The notes under the pieces: model-generated
The model's input: only the letters and a program-made list of their open reading frames with translations
What the model was told of the DNA's origin: nothing
Database searches by the model: none
Shown: positions 15,628 through 24,471 of the stretch, piece after piece
Layout: every line of letters begins with the position of its first letter
How positions within the stretch are numbered: the first letter of the stretch is position 1
Position numbers and translations under genes: made by a program
NCBI GenBank assembly: GCA_003131315.1
Contig: PKUV01000180.1
Location: 44,357 to 108,356 of the forward strand
Source: Acidobacteriaceae bacterium
GTDB lineage: Bacteria; Acidobacteriota; Terriglobia; Terriglobales; Acidobacteriaceae
DNA: 64,000 nucleotides
Direction: 5' to 3'

Positions 15628-17100
15628 ATGTTGTTTCGGGCAATCCTGTACGGTCTGGTATTTCTGCTTTGCGTAGTGGTGTTTGCTAAAGTCCGCTCGC
15701 GAGCGATAAGACAGCCTGTTCTTGTGATCGGATGCTACGCGCTCTATCTCACATGGGGAGCCTGGTTCGCGGCTGTTCTGCTCACTTCCACGGTGATGAA
15801 CTTCCTGCTGGGGAAATGGCTTCAGCGAAAACCTTCCGGGCTCGTTCTGTCGGCCGGCATTCTGCTGAACCTGGCGCTGCTCGGCAGCTTCAAGTACCTC
15901 CCGGAAATCGCAGTCAATATTCCTCTATCCTCGTTGCAAAGGTTCTCGCATCTTGCCCTGCCCTTAGGGATCTCATTCTGGACCTTCCAGGCGATGAGTT
16001 ACCTGTTTGACCTTTACCGTGTCGAGGAACTCGACCCATCGTTCTTCGAGTTTGCGCTGTACATGGTTTTCTTTCCGGTCGCGATCTCGGGACCGATCTG
16101 CCGCATGCCCGAAATGCTTCCGCAATTTCGCTCCGAGCAAACCACACCTGCGCACGACATCGCACACGGGTTCGGCCGTATCGCAACGGGCTTGCTCATG
16201 ATGCAGTTGGCGCAATTGCTGGGGCAGGGAATTCTGGCGGGCGACGGAATCAACAGTGGCTTCGATCACGTCACTCACTGGAGTGGCACGGACGTCTGGT
16301 GTTTGGCGTTTGGATACGGGTTGCAGCTTTTCCTGGATTTCGCCGGGTACTCGCACATCGCAATCGGCGCCGCCAGAGCGCTGGGCTTCACGTTGCCCGA
16401 AAACTTCGCTCGTCCATTTCAATCCACCAGCCCGTCGATCTTCTGGACGCGCTGGCACATGTCGCTATCGTTCTGGATTCGCGACTACGTTTTTCTCCCG
16501 CTGGCAGTAATGCGCCGCGAGGTGTGGTGGCGAAATCTCGCGTTAGTGATTTCGATGGTCCTGTTCGGATTGTGGCATAAGGCAAGCGTGCTCTTCGTGC
16601 TCTGGGGGTGCTATCACGGAGTGCTCCTCGTCTTGCATCGTCAGCTACAGCAATTGCAGCGGCAGTTCGAGGAGCAGTTCGACTGGACGCTCCCGGCAAC
16701 CCTCTGGACGCCGGTCTCGTGGGTTGCAACGATAAGTCTCGTCAGTCTGGGATGGATATTCTTCCGTGCCAATTCTCTGCTCGAGGCGCGGCAGATGCTG
16801 TCGGCAGCCCTAACGCCTGCGGGCTATTTTTCTCACTTTCTCAGCGGAAGTCTTTATGCCCTGGTGATGGCTCTGGCGCTCGGATATGCGGTTGTGCTGT
16901 TGGCGATCGAGGCGCTCGATCGCTACTTGGTTGAGCCGGAAGCCTCCGCCGCCCGCTCCCGTTCAGAAATCATCGCCCTCATTGCTCGTAATCGCTGGTT
17001 TTGGATCCCACCTCTATACGTATTGGCATTACTTCTCGTCCTGATCGTGACGCACACTCGCGGCGCTGACGCGGCTCAGTTCATGTATCGGAAGTTTTGA
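15628..17100 (+). CDS. MBOAT-family O-acyltransferase (AlgI/DltB-like)
   Basis: A 490-residue integral membrane protein with about ten to twelve hydrophobic helices. The MBOAT hallmarks are visible: Phe-Pro-Val-Ala-Ile-Ser-Gly-Pro-Ile near residue 150, Phe-Trp-Thr-Arg-Trp-His near 271 and, in the active-site region, Leu-Trp-His-Lys-Ala-Ser near 314 with a second His in Cys-Tyr-His-Gly near 329. Such proteins move an acyl group from a carrier on the cytoplasmic side to a polymer or glycan outside. It is divergent from the ligase/carrier pair and convergent with the SGNH/TPR gene, so the four genes form a compact unit. Likely function: acylating a surface polysaccharide or exported polymer with the group loaded on the carrier at 13507. 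Confidence 0.88.
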   Translation: MLFRAILYGLVFLLCVVVFAKVRSRAIRQPVLVIGCYALYLTWGAWFAAVLLTSTVMNFLLGKWLQRKPSGLVLSAGILLNLALLGSFKYLPEIAVNIPLSSLQRFSHLALPLGISFWTFQAMSYLFDLYRVEELDPSFFEFALYMVFFPVAISGPICRMPEMLPQFRSEQTTPAHDIAHGFGRIATGLLMMQLAQLLGQGILAGDGINSGFDHVTHWSGTDVWCLAFGYGLQLFLDFAGYSHIAIGAARALGFTLPENFARPFQSTSPSIFWTRWHMSLSFWIRDYVFLPLAVMRREVWWRNLALVISMVLFGLWHKASVLFVLWGCYHGVLLVLHRQLQQLQRQFEEQFDWTLPATLWTPVSWVATISLVSLGWIFFRANSLLEARQMLSAALTPAGYFSHFLSGSLYALVMALALGYAVVLLAIEALDRYLVEPEASAARSRSEIIALIARNRWFWIPPLYVLALLLVLIVTHTRGADAAQFMYRKF

Positions 17101-17142
17101 AGGGTGGCGAATCGAGGAGTCTGAACTTTCTATTCGATCGGC

Positions 17143-18834
17143 CTATTTGATCGGCGTGCCGTCGGGAGCGAAAACGGGGAAGCCATCCCACGGCCGAGCC
17201 ATGCGCAACTGCTCCGCCGCCGCGGCACGGTCGTAGTCGAAGAGGAAGATCCCATAGTTGTAATGCAGGATCCGGTCGTCCGGCTTTTTCCTGATTGCCC
17301 ATTGATACTCAGCGACTGTCTCGTTGGGGCTTTCGTCTGGAGCGCCCGCCTTAATCGTCAACCTCAAGACCTGATCGGAGTGGTTCAGTTGATTTGTGAA
17401 TGGAGGCTTTTGCAATCGCTGCAGCATCTCCCTGGCAATCCGGAGGCGATCATGACTGGTGAACGCCAGCAGTTGCTCGCATTCAACTTGAGAAGGAACA
17501 TCAGAACGGACATCGCCACCCTGTAGAGAAGGGGCTTGCCCCGTCTCCTTCGCCAGCTTGCTAGCGATCTGGACGAACATGGCACGCGCCAGAAGGTAGT
17601 TGCCCTCAGGAGTCAGGTGTACATGCTCATACACGAGATCGCTGCCGACGATTCCGTTCGGGCTCTCCTTGGCGAAAATCTCATCGGCGTCCACGAGTTC
17701 TGCGCCTGAGGAGGAAGAGGCTACCGAACGATTGATGTCATTGATCTTGCTGTCGGCGCGAAACCGAAGGGTGTCGAGATCGCGGGCGCGAAGAAAATGT
17801 TCCCTGGCCGCGCGGTAATCTCCCAGCATCCACAGGCAGCGAGCAATCCGGAATTCGAGCTCGGCGTACTGGCCGTCGATCTCCGCCGCGGAGAGATATG
17901 TTTTCAACGCTTCCGCGTACGACCTGCCGTTTTCTAAGTCGGATCCTTGTTGGACCAGCGCCGACCAGGAACGCAAAGCATCTTGCCCTAAATCCTCGCG
18001 GTGCAAGGATGCGAACGGGGCACAGTCTTTCAGGTTCGTAGCAACCGTGGCGACGATTACGCGGGCACCGGAGCTGCGAGCGATGGCGACGGTGTCCCGC
18101 AGATTGCTTTCGAAGTTCTCATACGCATGCTGCATGAGCGGCGAACGGGCTGGGACTTGCTTGTCAAGAAACATTTCCATCCCGCCCCATTCCCGCTTTT
18201 GCGTTCCCACCTTGGTGAGAAACTGGCCGATGCGGGTTGAACGAATGAAGATGCTGGTGCGGATGACGGGGAGGCTCATGCCGGAGGACGTAAGTGCAGT
18301 GCCGGGACCATAAGGTCCGACGACTTCATTGTTACCCGAGTAGATGATGAACAAATCCGGGCGTTCGTTCGCCAATCCCTTGGCAATCGGCAACAGGACG
18401 TGGGAGTTGACGGCGACGCTGCCGGTATTGACCACCTCGAACTTCATAGAAGGGAATCGTTCCCTGAGCATCACCTCCAGGTAGCGGCTGAATCCATAGG
18501 CGGGATCGGGATCGCCCATGGCCGCGGATTCTCCGAGTACAAAGATTCTGAAGGTTCCCTGAGGTTTTTCGGCCGGAATCGCATACGCCTGCGGTGTCTT
18601 GATCATTCCCGGAGGAAAAAAGGGAGCAGGGAAGAACAGGTTGTAGCAAGAGGCGGGCCGGCCCTGCACCGTGCACGGGACGGTAAGGTCGGTCGGAAAT
18701 CCGACGCCAAACAGGCGTAGCGCCCCTTCCGCTATGCCGAGTAACAGCACGGGAACGAAGACCGACGTGGCAATGCGTGGCACCCAGAAGCGCCACCCGC
18801 GAACGGGCTTTTCTATTTCAGCTGATGTCGTCAT
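17143..18834 (-). CDS. membrane-anchored SGNH-hydrolase-like protein with TPR region
   Basis: A 563-residue protein with an N-terminal transmembrane segment (about residues 17-40). An SGNH/GDSL-like domain follows: block I Leu-Gly-Glu-Ser-Ala-Ala-Met-Gly near residue 108, block III Ser-Gly-Asn-Asn-Glu near 178, and block V His-Leu-Thr-Pro-Glu-Gly-Asn near 405 with a preceding Asp. TPR-like helices lie between and after these blocks. It is the logical partner of the MBOAT, as AlgX/AlgJ and DltD are: a periplasmic enzyme completing acyl transfer. ATG 18834 follows a GGAAAG box and opens the basic-hydrophobic anchor; a frame to 19032 adds sequence without a function. The block I Gly-Glu-Ser in place of Gly-Asp-Ser is a known variant. 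Confidence 0.82.
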   Translation of the reverse strand: MTTSAEIEKPVRGWRFWVPRIATSVFVPVLLLGIAEGALRLFGVGFPTDLTVPCTVQGRPASCYNLFFPAPFFPPGMIKTPQAYAIPAEKPQGTFRIFVLGESAAMGDPDPAYGFSRYLEVMLRERFPSMKFEVVNTGSVAVNSHVLLPIAKGLANERPDLFIIYSGNNEVVGPYGPGTALTSSGMSLPVIRTSIFIRSTRIGQFLTKVGTQKREWGGMEMFLDKQVPARSPLMQHAYENFESNLRDTVAIARSSGARVIVATVATNLKDCAPFASLHREDLGQDALRSWSALVQQGSDLENGRSYAEALKTYLSAAEIDGQYAELEFRIARCLWMLGDYRAAREHFLRARDLDTLRFRADSKINDINRSVASSSSGAELVDADEIFAKESPNGIVGSDLVYEHVHLTPEGNYLLARAMFVQIASKLAKETGQAPSLQGGDVRSDVPSQVECEQLLAFTSHDRLRIAREMLQRLQKPPFTNQLNHSDQVLRLTIKAGAPDESPNETVAEYQWAIRKKPDDRILHYNYGIFLFDYDRAAAAEQLRMARPWDGFPVFAPDGTPIK

Positions 18835-19093
18835 TCTTTCCGAATCTAATGCCAGGTCTCCCCAAAATCTGCGGCTGTCCGCGACGCCGGCCCGTGACCG
18901 CCATCGGCTGACGAGACAGGGCTGGATCGGATCTGATTCCGTGGGCCTAACCGCGTCCTCAAACCCATCGTGATCCAGCCCTGCAAGGTCCCCAAGGCAA
19001 AACGTTAAGCACCTTGCGGTGGATAACGTCACGCCGGGGAAAGTGAAGGCTCCTCTTCTTGCATCGAAACTTGAACGGCGCTGATGTGCGGCT
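18835..19093. other. non-coding gap downstream of the 12-haem gene
   Basis: No gene seen. GCAAGGT (18982) and ACCTTGC (19010) can form a long-loop stem that might end the transcript arriving from 19094. Nothing else stands out. Confidence 0.35.
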
Positions 19094-21025
19094 CTACTTT
19101 TTTATGGGCAATTTGGGCTTTCCCGTCTTGGCAGCACCGACGGAGCCATCCGCATTGTGGGCGACCGCGTGGCACATCAGCGTGCACGTGTTGGTACTGC
19201 GGTTGTAAGCAATCGGAGCGCCGTTGTTTTCTCCAACGACGTTGGCGTCAAAATTCACGAGGCGCTCCCCAGTGATGCTCGGGGACGTTGCGCCCATACC
19301 ATGGGCTGTGTGGCATACCGAGCAACTGAAGCCGTACTGGGATATGTGCAGGCTGTGTTGAGTGAAGCTGGTATTGCCGACGATCTGGGTCAGGTCGTGA
19401 CACTTCGCGCACATAGCATACGGCCCGGTGAAGGTCAGGTCGGGATTGGGGAAAAGGTTCGTGACCACCCCGCCCGGAACTGCGGCCTGGCTGAATTGAT
19501 AGTTGCGCTCGAGGATGTGCGAGTTGTTCGATCCGTGGGGGCCGTTCGGGCCGGCGCCGCCGAACTCGCGATTGTCGTCGCTGTTATGACAATCGGTGCA
19601 GAAGATGCGCGTTCCCATCGCGCGCGCAGACGCCGTTCCATTCTGATTCAGCAGGTTCAGCAGGAGGCTGGGCTGCGGCAGGGGACTGGTCCGATCATGG
19701 GTCACCGGGTGGCTCGACGTTGCCGTGGAAGCGAATTCCGGAATAATGTTCAGCGGATCGGGCGCCGACACCACTCGCGTCGGTGCATACCCGTAGACGA
19801 TCAGCCGCTGCTTGCCCGTGCTCGTACCGTGGCAGCGCAGACAATCCTCATACTGATTGATCGCCGGAGTAAGAACAGTGACACCATCCGCCGCGCTGAT
19901 CCCGGTAACACCCGCCTGCGAAGGACGCAACGCCGGCGGCGCGGTGAATTGCGTCGTCTGGTTGGAGGCGTGAGCGTTGTGGCAATCGACGCACGTGGCA
20001 TGACGGTTGTTGTTCAACAGCGCCGCTTCGGCAGCATCGTGGAAGTTATTCCCGGATGGCAAGGGATGGCCGGTCTTCGCAACCTCGGCCATCACGTTCA
20101 TGGGCACTGGCGACAAGTACGTGCCCCCGTTGTGACACGTCATGCAATCCTGCGTAACCGAATCGTTTCCCGGCGCCGCAGGTGTGGCCGGGCGCAGCAG
20201 CCGTGCCGTCGCAACCGCGTCGTGCGACATGTGACAGGACGTGCACGCATTCACTCCGACCGTCGGATAAGAACCCACGTGACCATCCGGTGAAACCTGG
20301 TTGGTCGCAGTCTGATGAATGCTTCCCGTAAAACCTGCCAGCGGGTTGACCTGTCCTTGCACCACTCGGTTCGGATCATGACAGGCCAGACACATCTGCG
20401 CGTTCGAGCTGTCTCGGACCAGAAAATTCTGCGCAATCCTGTCGATCCCTTGCACGTGGGGACTGTGACAACTGGTGCACTCAATATTGCCGTTCACGAG
20501 CTTCACCGCACCAGTAGGATCGGCGGTCTTGCCCTGCGACACCAGCGACGCCACCAGGTTAGACGCGTCTTTCATTGGAAGCACCAGACTGAAAGGGTGC
20601 GAACCGGTCAGCGTGGTCCCGAATGAATCGACGCTATTCAATGAGCCGATCATAGGGAGCGGACCATACGCAGCCGATTGCCCCACTCCCACCGTGCCAT
20701 CATGACAACTCAGGCAGAGACTGCTGGTGATTCCGAGAGTCGGCTGGGTGTTGCCTTGCTGCGAATAGGTCGTGCTGGTGTAGGGCGTGTAGGTTTGCGT
20801 CGACAACTTCTGGTTGAACAGTGGCGTGATGCCTCCCAATCCGCTATGGGGAGCGTGACAGAAAGTGCAACTGAGACTCCCCTGGGAATAGACCGACGCT
20901 CCACTCGCCGCCGTCAGGTTATGCATGCCCAACACATCGCCGGACACCTGCGCTACGGCGAATCCATGCGCCAGGGTCATCAGGGTCAGGATCATCGCGC
21001 AAGCAAGCGACAGGATCTTCTTCAC
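19094..21025 (-). CDS. 12-haem secreted cytochrome c
   Basis: A 643-residue protein with a signal peptide (Lys-Lys, cleavage near Ala-Val-Ala-Gln at residue 26). It has 12 haem motifs: eleven CXXCH and a final CTLMCH of the CX3CH type. Many are followed by Ala/Ser-Pro-His or Asn-Ala-His, the spaced His ligands typical of the paired-CXXCH (TIGR01905-like) cytochromes. Long Ser/Thr/Asn/Gly-rich stretches between haems suggest a surface-exposed or extracellular protein. The ATG overlaps the stop of the NHL gene (ATGA at 21022-21025), which itself overlaps the beta-barrel gene, so the three are one operon. Inference: the haem-bearing partner of an outer-membrane porin conduit or an extracellular terminal reductase. 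Confidence 0.9.
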   Translation of the reverse strand: MKKILSLACAMILTLMTLAHGFAVAQVSGDVLGMHNLTAASGASVYSQGSLSCTFCHAPHSGLGGITPLFNQKLSTQTYTPYTSTTYSQQGNTQPTLGITSSLCLSCHDGTVGVGQSAAYGPLPMIGSLNSVDSFGTTLTGSHPFSLVLPMKDASNLVASLVSQGKTADPTGAVKLVNGNIECTSCHSPHVQGIDRIAQNFLVRDSSNAQMCLACHDPNRVVQGQVNPLAGFTGSIHQTATNQVSPDGHVGSYPTVGVNACTSCHMSHDAVATARLLRPATPAAPGNDSVTQDCMTCHNGGTYLSPVPMNVMAEVAKTGHPLPSGNNFHDAAEAALLNNNRHATCVDCHNAHASNQTTQFTAPPALRPSQAGVTGISAADGVTVLTPAINQYEDCLRCHGTSTGKQRLIVYGYAPTRVVSAPDPLNIIPEFASTATSSHPVTHDRTSPLPQPSLLLNLLNQNGTASARAMGTRIFCTDCHNSDDNREFGGAGPNGPHGSNNSHILERNYQFSQAAVPGGVVTNLFPNPDLTFTGPYAMCAKCHDLTQIVGNTSFTQHSLHISQYGFSCSVCHTAHGMGATSPSITGERLVNFDANVVGENNGAPIAYNRSTNTCTLMCHAVAHNADGSVGAAKTGKPKLPIKK

Positions 21026-22137
21026 TGTTTCCCCCCGTCCGCTTGTTGGGCGATGCCGTAGTAGTGGAATACCTGGACCCGCCGGTTAAAGGAATCCACG
21101 ACGTAGATGCGATCCTGGTTGTCAATCTGCAGCCCGGTCGGCAGTTGAAACTCCCCGTCCCCCGTCCCCCTCTGGCCGAAGTAATAGAGCAAGCGGCCCT
21201 CGCGGTCGAAGACCTGAACGATGCCCCACTGTCCGTCGACGACATAGAGATGCGCTTCGGAATCGAAGCCAATCCCTTTGGGACGGAACATCCATCCTGC
21301 CCCGTCTCCGAGCTTGCCGATCGCATAGCGGAACGCGCCCGAGCGATCGAGCACCTGCACGCGGAAATTCATGGCGTCGACCACCACCAAGTCCGAGCCG
21401 TTCAGCCGCAGTTCGGTTGGGAAATTGAACTCGCCCTCTCCCGTGCCTGTCTTTCCAATGGTCTGGAGCACGCTACCCTGCATATCCATCATGACAATCT
21501 TGTTGCGTAGCGTATCGGTGACGTAGATGCGTTGTGCCGCGGAATCCACCGCGATTCCGGTTGGACGTTTGAAGTATCCCTCGCCACCTTTCAGGCTGCC
21601 GATGGCGCGCCGGAATTTACCGTTCGCATCGAACACGAACACCTTGCCTGTCTGGGAATCGGTTACGTAGATGTTGTCTTGCGCGTCGACCGCCACGCAC
21701 TGCGGTGTGAGCATCGGATCTTTGCCGGCGTCGCGGCGCGTAATGAATTTATATTTCTGCTGGGTGAAATCGAAGATGTGAACTCCGGCAGCGCCCACGT
21801 CGGTGACGATGATGCGTCCGCGTGAGTCGGTGACCACGCTGTACGGACTCACCAGGTAGTGGAAATCCGGCTGGCCCGCGATCGCGTCCACAACCCGCGT
21901 CCAGAAACTGCGCTTGGGCTTGACCTGGCGCTCCAGGCTGAAGCTGCGCTCAAAGGAAAGTTTGCGGCCGCCGTCGAGCAGCAAATCCGGGGGCGGCGGG
22001 CTGATCGTTTCTTTCGAACGCTTGGAAGCACTGGCGGGCGTGGCCAGCAGAATTGCCATGCCGGCAAGGGCCAGTCCTGTACCAAGCACGGACCTGCGCA
22101 CGGACCTGCTCCGTGCGGTTAGAAGAAGTCGAACCAT
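21022..22137 (-). CDS. six-bladed NHL-repeat propeller protein, copy 1
   Basis: A 371-residue exported protein: a basic start, a hydrophobic helix at about residues 18-37, then six NHL repeats recognisable by Pro-x-Gly/Val-x-Val/Ile-Asp and Ile-Tyr-Val-Thr/Val-Asp segments (near residues 97, 146, 193, 240, 287 and 334). NHL propellers are protein-binding scaffolds. It overlaps the upstream beta-barrel gene by 19 bases and the downstream 12-haem gene by 4, which argues that the three products act together at the outer membrane. From memory, NHL proteins also occur beside Geobacter nanowire cytochrome genes; that comparison should be checked. A second NHL protein lies at 27106-28353. Confidence 0.88.
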   Translation of the reverse strand: MVRLLLTARSRSVRRSVLGTGLALAGMAILLATPASASKRSKETISPPPPDLLLDGGRKLSFERSFSLERQVKPKRSFWTRVVDAIAGQPDFHYLVSPYSVVTDSRGRIIVTDVGAAGVHIFDFTQQKYKFITRRDAGKDPMLTPQCVAVDAQDNIYVTDSQTGKVFVFDANGKFRRAIGSLKGGEGYFKRPTGIAVDSAAQRIYVTDTLRNKIVMMDMQGSVLQTIGKTGTGEGEFNFPTELRLNGSDLVVVDAMNFRVQVLDRSGAFRYAIGKLGDGAGWMFRPKGIGFDSEAHLYVVDGQWGIVQVFDREGRLLYYFGQRGTGDGEFQLPTGLQIDNQDRIYVVDSFNRRVQVFHYYGIAQQADGGKQ

Positions 22138-23960
22138 CTGGTCATCCCGACAAAATACGTCGTGCTGTTGACGGGCGCGCCGATTGCACTGATCCCTTGC
22201 GTGAACCGAGTATATCCGGCTTGCAGCCCGATCCTTCTCAGATGGTACTGCATCTGGGCGTTGAAGATTTCCATGTTGTTGTGCGAGGTCGTGGCGGCGA
22301 TGGTATTGCTGATCGCGCGGCTGAAGCTTCCCGAAATTGAGAGCCGCCTCACCGGTGTAACCGAGGCCCCGCCGCCGTAACTGGATCCGCTGAAGAGGAT
22401 GAAATCGGTTAGGCCGGGCGTCGGTTCAGGCTGGATCACCCCCCCAGCCCCCAGCAGTGAAACTCCGCTGGATTGAGTGTAGAAACCGTTGATTGCCAAC
22501 CTGCGCATGCTCAGCGATGTGGAATAGCCCTCGCTGTGGGTGCTGCTACCCTGATAGTTTGTCAAGCCGCTGTGGTTTCCGTTGAAAGCGGCCGTCCACG
22601 TCATGCCGCCGGGTATACGGCGATGCAGGTTGGCGCTGTAGCGGTAGTAGGAACTTGTATAAGTAACCAGCAGTGTCTGTACGTTCTGTGCGTAGCTAAA
22701 CTGGCCCGACGTCTGCCAGCGTCCGATGCGGTGGAAGAAGTTCACATTGCCGACGAATCCCAGCGCGTTGTTGCCCTGGCCGTTTGAACTGTCGATCACC
22801 GAAGCGGAAAAGGTGAACATGTCGAAGAGCCTCTTGCCGTAGTTCAGCGTGCCGCTCAGATATTCGCCCGTATAGCTGTTCCCGAAGTAGTGTTGATCAT
22901 AGTAGGTGGCCTGCGCCTGGGCGGAGAGGAAGTTTGTGAAATTATAGGTCGCTCCGCCACCCAGTGTGGATGAATAGGACCCCGATCCCAAATTCACTCC
23001 TGGCGGTGCGGTCCCGTTGCTGCCGAGATTCTGCGCCAGGTAGCCGGTCAAATTGTCGGTGTAGTTTTGGGTGACATTCAAGCTCAGCTTTGTCGTCGGG
23101 TGAAAACTGGCGTTGGTAGTTTCCGTGCTGTCCGTGTAGCTTGAGGTATTCGAGGTACCGTCGTTCTGCCCCTGATTCGACACGTAATCGCTGCTGGCCG
23201 ACGCCCGGTTGTAGTTGACATAAAACGATCCATGCAACGGCAGGCTGTGCTGCGCCCCGAAACCGAAATCATGGCCGCTTGAATCCTGCACGGCTTGCTC
23301 GCCGGAAAGGAACTCAGGGTATTTCGAGTTCAGGCTGTTGTGATCGAAATAGGCGTTGAGGCGGAAGCCGGAAATCTGGTAGTTCGAGTGTACGTTGAAC
23401 AGGCGCGTGCTGGAATCGGTCTCCTGGTCCGTGCCATAGAGCGTGCCATGGCCGCTTCCTTGAGAATACCCAACCGATAGCGTTGGCCAGTCGGGAAGCA
23501 GTGCGCTCCAGTTGATCCCGAATCCTTGTCCCCTGCCGTAGGTCGTGAAGTTCGGTTGTCCGGTCAAACCGAATGTGCCGGTACTGTTGGCGTCGTAGCG
23601 GTAATTGACTGAACCAGGAAAATTGCTGCCCGTGAAGAAATTCGCCGTAGCGTCGATCCCGCTGGCACCGGTGATGGATTGATAGTCGGAATCAGCCCGC
23701 GACTGGTTGTAGTAGGGATGCGCCGTGAACGAAAGGAAATTAGGATTGTAGTAGGAGCCGGAGAGCTTGCCGTCGACTCCGAAGTCCAACCCGTGGTTGG
23801 ACGGGATCTCGTCTCCGTAGGCCCCCGCGTACCCGAAGGTGAACAAAGCGCCAGCGTTCAGCTTTGTGTTTTCGCCCACTGAAAGCTGCTGCTGCTGGGC
23901 AGCCGCTAGTTGAGCCATCACTAAAACCGCCAAGCCGATGATGCGATTCGCGACCTTCAT
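22119..23960 (-). CDS. large outer-membrane beta-barrel (candidate porin of a porin-cytochrome conduit)
   Basis: A 613-residue protein with signal peptide (cleavage near Ala-Ala-Ala-Gln). It is rich in alternating aromatic/polar strands and Asn/Gly/Ser turns and ends in Phe-Asp-Phe-Phe, an outer-membrane assembly signal. There are no haem motifs and no TonB box or plug. The size is in the range of MtrB-like porins that hold a decahaem cytochrome through the membrane. It is the first gene of a three-gene overlapping operon with the NHL propeller and the 12-haem cytochrome, behind a sigma-54-type promoter at 24020-24034. The function as an electron conduit is inference from gene order; homology to MtrB or OmbB cannot be shown by eye. 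Confidence 0.78.
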   Translation of the reverse strand: MKVANRIIGLAVLVMAQLAAAQQQQLSVGENTKLNAGALFTFGYAGAYGDEIPSNHGLDFGVDGKLSGSYYNPNFLSFTAHPYYNQSRADSDYQSITGASGIDATANFFTGSNFPGSVNYRYDANSTGTFGLTGQPNFTTYGRGQGFGINWSALLPDWPTLSVGYSQGSGHGTLYGTDQETDSSTRLFNVHSNYQISGFRLNAYFDHNSLNSKYPEFLSGEQAVQDSSGHDFGFGAQHSLPLHGSFYVNYNRASASSDYVSNQGQNDGTSNTSSYTDSTETTNASFHPTTKLSLNVTQNYTDNLTGYLAQNLGSNGTAPPGVNLGSGSYSSTLGGGATYNFTNFLSAQAQATYYDQHYFGNSYTGEYLSGTLNYGKRLFDMFTFSASVIDSSNGQGNNALGFVGNVNFFHRIGRWQTSGQFSYAQNVQTLLVTYTSSYYRYSANLHRRIPGGMTWTAAFNGNHSGLTNYQGSSTHSEGYSTSLSMRRLAINGFYTQSSGVSLLGAGGVIQPEPTPGLTDFILFSGSSYGGGASVTPVRRLSISGSFSRAISNTIAATTSHNNMEIFNAQMQYHLRRIGLQAGYTRFTQGISAIGAPVNSTTYFVGMTRWFDFF

Positions 23961-24019
23961 GGACCTGCTACCCTTCCCGCCAGAGGCTCAATACCCAAGG
24001 TCAACTTAACCTTTAAAAG

Positions 24020-24034
24020 GCACAATGATTGCCA
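24020..24034 (-). promoter_or_regulatory. sigma-54-type promoter of the barrel/NHL/12-haem operon
   Basis: On the minus strand TGGCAATCATTGTGC keeps GG-N10-GC and TGGCA. The predicted start lies near 24008, about 48 bases before ATG 23960. The plus strand reads nearly as well but points away from any nearby gene. Confidence 0.5.
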
Positions 24035-24175
24035 AAGGTCCCGATCCGGGAAGAGCGATACGACATTGAAAACAATGGAGTTATTGCCGGGTGATGGGCC
24101 GTTCACAACGCCGAACATTACGATAGTGCGGGATATCACCCGCTGGGCGAGTTGAAAGACACAACGGTGGGAGGA

Positions 24176-24390
24176 GAAGGCTGCGGAAAGTTCTGGTTTC
24201 GTATCAGGGTATCGCTTTAGCTTTAGCGATACCGTAATTCTTCGAAATCAGACGCCCCTTTAGGGGCTGGGGCACGCCTCGCTGGGCTCGACGGGGTTTA
24301 CAAGTCTGAACCGCAAGCCGCCCCTAAAGGGGCTTTGAATGAGTGGCATAGGCGGTATCGCTAAAGCGATGCCCTGATACGAAGCGAAGC
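24176..24390. repeat. two family-A palindromic elements, head to head
   Basis: 24176-24275 begins GGCTGCGGAAAG and holds the GGTATCGC...GCGATACC and GCCCCTTTAGGGGC hairpins. 24311-24390 repeats the same two hairpins in the opposite order and ends TGATACGAAG. This fills most of the gap between the barrel and isomerase genes. Confidence 0.7.
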
Positions 24391-24471
24391 CCTGACGCAA
24401 AGCGATGATCTTGGCACGACGATGGCCCCGGCGCAGATCCCCTGACACAAAGTGGTGTCCTGATACTCGAC

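Noticed and set aside
24017..24033. Sigma-54 promoter reading on the plus strand (AGGCACAATGATTGCC)
   Set aside because: It matches the consensus but no plus-strand gene follows; the near-palindrome also reads on the minus strand toward the barrel operon, which is the useful direction.
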